In this document: positions 58,668-64,000 of the stretch, piece after piece | Numbering within the stretch: position 1 is the stretch's first letter | How the letters are laid out: the number at the start of each line of letters is the position of its first letter | Origin: Bryoerythrophyllum caledonicum | Lineage: Eukaryota > Streptophyta > Bryopsida > Pottiales > Pottiaceae | NCBI GenBank assembly: GCA_963971425.1 | Contig: OZ020515.1 | Location: forward strand, 8,138,291 to 8,202,290 | Direction: 5' to 3' | DNA: 64,000 nucleotides | Notes under the pieces: model-generated | The model's input: only the letters and a program-made list of their open reading frames with translations | The model's database searches: none | Told to the model about the DNA's origin: nothing | Made by a program: the position numbers and the translations under genes

Positions 58668-59799
58668 ATGGGGGCGACGACGATAGGGATGATGGACTCG
58701 GCCTACTTCGTGGGGCGCAACGAGATCCTGACGTGGGTTAACAGCACGCTGGAGCTGTCGCTGAGCAAGGTGGAGGAGGCGGCGTCGGGCGCCGTGTACT
58801 GCCAGCTGATGGACGTGGTGCACCCGGGCATGGTGAGTATGCACAAGGTGAGCTTCGACGCCAAGTCGGAGTACGAGATGATCCAGAACTACAAGGTTCT
58901 ACAGGACGTGTTCAACAAGCTCAAGATCGGGCGCCACATCGAGGTGAGCAAGCTGGTGAAGGGGCGCCCGCTCGACAACCTCGAGTTTCTGCAGTGGATG
59001 AAGCGCTACTGCGACCAGATTAACAACAACCACGTCAATCCCACCTACAACGCCATGGAGCGCCGCGAGTCTTGCAAGGGCGGCAAGGAGACCAATCGCC
59101 GAGTGCTCGGCAACAGCCACAGCCAGAGCAACCAATGCCACAGCACCAAGCCGGCGATGCCCAACAATGGCGCCCCCGCCAAGGCGAGCCAAGGCGGCCC
59201 TGCGCGCCGCGTCACCGAGAACACGCACCCCAACATGAACGGGAGGGCGTCCGTGACCGCCTCTGTGAAGCAGTCGCTGGAGGGCATGCCACAGGTGAGC
59301 GCCTGTGTGGGGATAACTTCAAGATTAGACGCAGTGGGAGAGGCAGCGAGAGGGGAATCAGGTCTGATTCTGTTGCGTGTGTGAATCTCAGGGCTCCGGG
59401 TCGAATGATGACCAGAAACAGATCACAGAGCTTAAGCTGTCCGTGGAGAGCCTTGAGAAGGAGCGCGACTTCTACTTCACGAAGCTACGTGATATCGAGA
59501 TCCTCTGCCAAGCCCCGGAGCTTGGCCATCTTGCAGTTTGTTTCCTGGACTCCAAACCTTCCTCTCTAGTTTCTAAAATAGTGACGGTGCAGGTTTTCTA
59601 ATGTTTGTGTTTTCGTGACCAGGTTGTGAAGGCGGTTCAAAGAATCTTGTACGCTGCAGAGGATAGTCCTTCCGTGATTGCAGAGGCGAAGGCTATGGTC
59701 GAGGATGAGGCGCCTCACGATAGAGATGAGGACATTCTTTCGCCGGGATCCCATTACATGGAAGACAATCAGGACCTCGTAGGTTCGTTCTCGTGGTAA
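58668..59799 (+). CDS. EB1: EB1-type microtubule plus-end-binding protein
   Basis: The product binds growing microtubule plus ends and recruits partner proteins. Exon 1 (58668-59294) encodes the N-terminal calponin-homology domain. It contains [47 protein letters not shown] and [21 protein letters not shown], all hallmarks of plant EB1. A Gly/Asn/Ser/Lys-rich linker follows. Exon 2 (59392-59535) gives the start of the coiled-coil EB homology domain ([30 protein letters not shown]). Exon 3 (59623 on) continues with [11 protein letters not shown]. Introns are 97 and 87 bases with GT...AG ends and leave phase 0. Reading to TAA at 59797-59799 gives about 315 residues. Alternatively a GTAGGT donor at 59783 could splice to an exon at 59874-59948. 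The tail lacks an EEY-type ending, which is common in plants. Confidence 0.93.
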
Positions 59800-60944
59800 C
59801 CTAGTCTGGTGTCTGAGGAGCATTGTGGATGGTGTATTATGTGGTGCTAACAGCATCGTCCGTGCATTGTCGCAGACGAAACTTCCCAATGCTTCATCTC
59901 GTCTTCGTCACGCTGAATGCCGCGAGTCTTCTCAGGCGTATCTCCTTTGATCACCCCCATTGTCACCTGATTTCCAGTAGGCTGCTGGGAGAGAATCACC
60001 TCCGTTGGACATGGTACATTACGATACGACCTGTTGAGATGAATCTCTGTTCACAGCACTCACCACTCATTTTATATGAGCTGGGAAGCAACAGGGTAGA
60101 CTCTGTATAGAATCTGTGATACGGTAGAACTAGTATTTTTTTTCCCCCTTTGTTCTTCACATTTACCGTCCTTGATTATAGTCAAGGCTCAAAGTTTAAG
60201 AGCCGGCTTGAAGATCCTCCTCAAGTTCGCATACTCGAAGACTTACACTTATTTCTCCCTCGCCCGTGTACCTGTTCAGATCAATATGATTGTCTGCTTT
60301 GCTGGGCCTAAATAATTGATGTAGTTGGTTGGCAGTCTGTAGTTCTACCCAGCTTGCTCAGATCTGACGTAATGTTGCAAATGGTTCATTGTGCGTCAGG
60401 CTCTTCCTGTTTAGAAGTTACCTGTAGCCAGTAACTTTTAACTGCTACAATCATTGAACGGAATGAATGTCCGATGGAGCATAATATGGCAATTATCATG
60501 ACTGTACCACTTGGTATCGCAACTCTTATCCTCTTCTGTATTGTACCTTTCTCGAAAACCACTTCAATATTGTGCTAGTGAGTCAAACCTGTATGACCTA
60601 CTGTTTCACTGCATCCATTTCAATTTGCTACTCAGTCTATCTTTTGAAAAACTTGAATTATATCAAGACCCGACGAACGCTTCAATTCTGAAATTTGAAG
60701 TACCGCAATGAACGAGAAGACTTAGAATGGCAACACTCGTTTAAGTTTTTAACACTCTCCCTCGCCCCCCCCCACACACTTATTGTGTGAAGAATTGAAC
60801 ACCTGTCCCTCACCAGAGATGCAACCAATGCGTCACTGGGTCCGTGCAGTGGTCATGAAATCGTTCATCTAATCTCGAGCTCCGCCACTGTACTCGTGCG
60901 ACTTTTCCCCAACGTTAACCTGCTCAAACCGTCAAATCACAGTA
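59800..60944. other. EB1 3' region and intergenic DNA
   Basis: It includes a possible alternative last EB1 exon (59874-59948) and presumed 3' UTR. No other gene is supported. Confidence 0.45.
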
Positions 60945-61162
60945 CACTAAAATTGGTATTTAGTGTTACGCACGGTAAATGACTTATAAATGCTATAAAT
61001 TTTTACATTTGATAAATATTTTTACTGAGAGCACACCAGTATGTACTCTCCAAAGAAGAGGATCATTTGTAAACATAGTTGGTAAAAATATTTATCACGA
61101 GTAAAAACTTATAGCATTTACAAGTCATTTACCGTGCATAACACTAAATACCAGTTTTAGTG
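60945..61162. mobile_element. foldback MITE with TA target
   Basis: A 218-base palindrome has ends CACTAAAATTGGTATTTAGT and, in reverse complement, CACTAAAACTGGTATTTAGT. Arms of about 70 bases continue through GCACGGTAAATGACTT. TA flanks both sides (60943-60944, 61163-61164). The TA target suggests a Tc1/mariner-type (Stowaway-like) non-autonomous element. It lies between the two host genes. Confidence 0.85.
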
Positions 61163-61511
61163 TAGAGGACGTTCAGTGCAACAGCTTAGAATAACGTTGC
61201 ATGTGACGAGCCCCGGATTAGGTCAATCGTCACCATAGCACCACAAAAGCTGACAAAATTCCACAGAAGTTGCTCAGAATGCGATAACGGATTTTTTATT
61301 CGCTGGAATCTGTCAAGAATTCCAACGAGGTCAACGATAAAGTGAGTCATTCTGATGGACCGAGGACTCGGAGAGATTCAAGGTGCTCCAACACCACCGC
61401 CGCTCACTTGATCAGCACCATGAATCTCGCAATGTCCTCACTCCAAACTAGAAATGCCTCAGTTCTACACTCTGCTGAAAACTGGTTCATGTCTGTACAA
61501 TGATTTGGGTT
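61163..61511. other. 3' flank of the receptor kinase gene
   Basis: Mixed-composition DNA that probably includes the kinase 3' UTR. No other feature was seen. Confidence 0.4.
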
Positions 61512-64000
61512 TTACGCGACGTCGTCGGGAACATGAAAGGCGTTGGGAGAGGAGGAGAAGGATTCGGATTCCTGGAGCGGTTGCGGGTGGAAGGTGGTGC
61601 GGACGGCGTCGAGGACATCGAGGGGCGTCCACTGGTTGGAGGCCGGGAGCGGCGGGAGGGTGGTGACATCGCCGGTGAGGATTTGGTGCACGAGGCGCAT
61701 GGAGGGGCGCGCGACGGGGTTGGGGAGGCAGCACAGGAGGCCGAGCTTGAGGACGAGTTTTTTCTGGTCGTTTTCCCGGGCGCGCTCCTCGTCGATTCTG
61801 CGAGTGAGCGCGCCAGTGATGTCCGCGTCGTCCGCTTTAGGTTGTGGCGTGACGGGAGGTTTCGCCCGGTACGTGGGGTGAAGTCGGGGGTCGACGGTGG
61901 AGAGCAGGTTCCCGTCCTCGTGAGCGCGCCACACGCGGTGCAGGAGGATGACGTCCTCGGGGTCGTGCTCAACGAACGAGTCGACGGGGCGCTGCCCGCT
62001 CACGACCTCCAGCATGAGCACGCCGAAGCTGTAGACGTCGGTTTCTTTCGAGGCTTTGCCAGTGTAGGGCATTTCCGGCGCCATGTACCCCAGCGTGCCG
62101 GCCATGAGCGTCGTCTTCTCCATCTTGTGGTGGTCGATGAGGCGCGCAAGCCCGAAGTCGCCGAGGTGCGCGTTGAACTCGGCGTCCAGGAGCACGTTGC
62201 TGGACTTGATGTCGCGGTGGAGCACGCACTGCTGCCAGTCCTCATGGAGATACGCGAGCGCCGCGGCGACGCCGGTTAGGATCGAGTACCGGAGGCTCCA
62301 CGAGAGCAGGTCTGTCCCAGCGCCCTGGCGCCTCCGGCTCGCCTCGCTGCGGTGCCTGTTGTAGAGCCAATGGTCCAGGCTGCCGTTCGGCATGTAGTCG
62401 TAGACGAGCAGGAATTTCTCGTCCACTATGCACCAGCCCTTGAGCTGCACCAGGTTGCGGTGCCGGATCTGGCTGATGCTCGACGCCTCGGCGAGGAACC
62501 CCTGTTCGCCCCCGCGCTGCGACTCGTGCCGGATGCGCTTCACGGCCACCACCGTGCCCGTGGGCTTCAGCGTGCCCCGGTACACGGACCCCATCCCGCC
62601 GCGCCCGATCATCTCGCTCTGGCTGAACCCCTTGGTCGCCGCGCTCAGCTCCCGCAGCGTGTACTTCCGCGGGCACATGAGATGGTCGGCAAATTTCGGC
62701 TGCAGCAGCTTCATCCGCCGCCACTTCCACCACCAAAGCCCCGCCATCGCCGCGCACACCAGCGCCACCGCCCCGGTCACCAAAGCCCCCGCGAGCACCG
62801 AAGCCCTATTATGCGCGCGCGGCGATTCCAGCGGCGACGTCAACACCTTCAGATACGCCGAATGGTTCCCGTCGTCCTGCGGAAATCCGCCGTTGAAGAG
62901 CGGCTCGCCCTTGATGAAGCAGCGCGCGTCGCGACGCCAGAACACCGCGCCCGCGCACCGGCAATCGTTCAAACAAAGCTCCTTGCACCCCTGCTCCGTG
63001 GTGTTCACGAAGGGATACAACCGGCTGGCGAACGGGAAATCATGCTCCCCGACCTTCAACATCGACAGCTTCGTCGTGTTCGCGGCACACACGCCGGCAG
63101 GAATCTCATTCTTGCGGCGGCATCCTTTCAGGACGTCGTTTTTGTCGATGAAGGTGAATCCGTCCGGGCACGAGCATGTGCTGAGGTACGCCGGCGACGA
63201 GGGCGCCTCGCTGCAGACGCCGTAGGGGCCACACTTCCCGAACACGGAGCACACCGGCTTCACCCAGCTGCCCTCCACGTCCCACGCCGTAGAGGTCCCC
63301 AGCGTCCAACTGTACAACCGCAGGCCGCCGTCGCGGTCGAGCGTCATACGCCGCAGCGGCCCTTGCGTGTGCACCGTGCTGCTCATCACGAGCTCCGCGC
63401 CGACGTACACGCTGCCATTGACGGCGTCAAGGCGGAGGGCCTCGGACGCGGGGTAGTCGACCTTGTAAGGGTAGACGATGGTGCCATTCGCGAACGTGAC
63501 ACTCTTGTCTGACCAGGAGGATTGGTTCCATGCGGAGATGCTCCTCCCGTTCCAGTAGAGCGTCAGGAAGAGCGTCCCGTTGATCGGCAGCCACCCGCAG
63601 AAGTAGTGCCCGGCCGCCCAATCCTCCGCGCCGCGCCACGCCGCGAGCGGCCAGCTCGAGGCCGCGCGGAGCGCCTGCCCCGGGAGCAGCGTGTCAGTGG
63701 GCGTGTCGAAACTCTGCCACACAACGGCGCCGGTCACGTCGCGCAGGACCAGGTTGCCGTCGCCCTGCAGCTCCAGCACTTCACCCGCCTGCAATCACAC
63801 GATCACCATCTCCATCAATGCACAGACGACAAGGGACGATATGCAGCTCGACATGAGATTGGTAATTGCTTACGAGATGGTTTCCCGAGCTCCAAACCGA
63901 GTTCCTCCCCGTCCCATCAAAGAGGCGCAGCACGCCGTCCGGTGCGAGCTGCACGAAGGCCGCGTCGCCCAGCTTGAGCTCGCGCTGCGGCATCCAAACC
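61512..64000 (-). CDS. G-type lectin receptor-like Ser/Thr kinase (5' end outside window)
   Basis: A plasma-membrane receptor kinase, partial at its N-terminus. Exon A (63874-64000) and exon B (63788-61512, 758 codons before the stop) are joined across an 85-base GT-AG intron in phase 0. Counting from the ORF residue 1 at 63794, the B-lectin end includes GDGNLVLRDVTGAVVWQSFD and TPTDTLLPG (about 11-40). The S-locus/EGF-like part has CSVFGKCGPYGVC...CSCPDGF (182-213). A PAN-like domain has GCKELCLNDCRCAGAVFW (269-286). The membrane segment is about 332-357. The kinase has the glycine loop IGRGGMGSVYRG (396-407), VAVKRI, VLHRDIKSSNVLL (RD type, about 524-536), LGDFGLARLI and GYMAPE. It ends with a Ser-rich tail. 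The ectodomain is G-type, but the kinase core reads more like L-type lectin kinases. All key catalytic residues are present. Confidence 0.93.

Noticed and set aside
61500-63512. Long plus-strand frames opposite the receptor kinase
   Set aside because: They are antisense shadows of a GC-rich coding exon; the minus strand has all the kinase and lectin motifs.

Overview
The window looks like nuclear DNA of a land plant. It carries an EB1-type microtubule end-binding gene with plant-style sequence at 58668, and a plant-specific lectin receptor-like kinase gene at 61512-64000 on the minus strand. Both genes are GC-rich with short GT-AG introns (about 80-100 bases). They sit at the right end of roughly 57 kb of AT-rich, gene-poor DNA made almost entirely of transposable elements. 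A spore-bearing plant (lycophyte, fern or bryophyte) is plausible, but this is inference. No rRNA, functional tRNA, CRISPR or bacterial operon structure was seen.

Layout, left to right. A foldback element (189-1007) is followed by a decayed minus-strand transposase-like gene (2239-3237 and 12720-14283). That gene is split by a very young Ty3/gypsy retrotransposon (3238-12719) with near-identical LTRs, gag-protease and pol. A giant inverted repeat follows (arms 14403-16612 and 20218-22412). Next is a CACTA Tnp2-like pseudogene (22745-26053) interrupted by two separate TTA-target elements. Then come Helitron Rep and Pif1-helicase remnants (29380-31781) around an LTR-like block, a 2.5 kb degenerate minisatellite (32303-34826), and a 5.1 kb pogo-like DNA transposon (36620-41760) with a nearly intact DDE transposase and exon-like cargo. 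After these lie nested TTA-target elements, a CACTA MITE, a copia-type gag remnant, a 5'-truncated LINE with RT, RNase H and zinc-finger pieces (46953-51364), and an unidentified TE-like gene remnant (54317-56853). The host genes EB1 and the receptor kinase close the window.

One repeat family recurs through the window. It has termini of the type ACCCCTAAAGG...CC and makes TTA target-site duplications. Its boundaries are fixed by one copy (23177-24119) inserted in the Tnp2 pseudogene: removing the copy plus one TTA restores the reading frame. The same test defines the MITE at 24497-24947, and, with a CCGG(T) duplication, the gypsy insertion. The region is therefore a stratified record of nested insertions. 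The most unusual object is the pogo-like element: besides its transposase it carries duplicated exon-like blocks, two of which weakly resemble parts of Argonaute.
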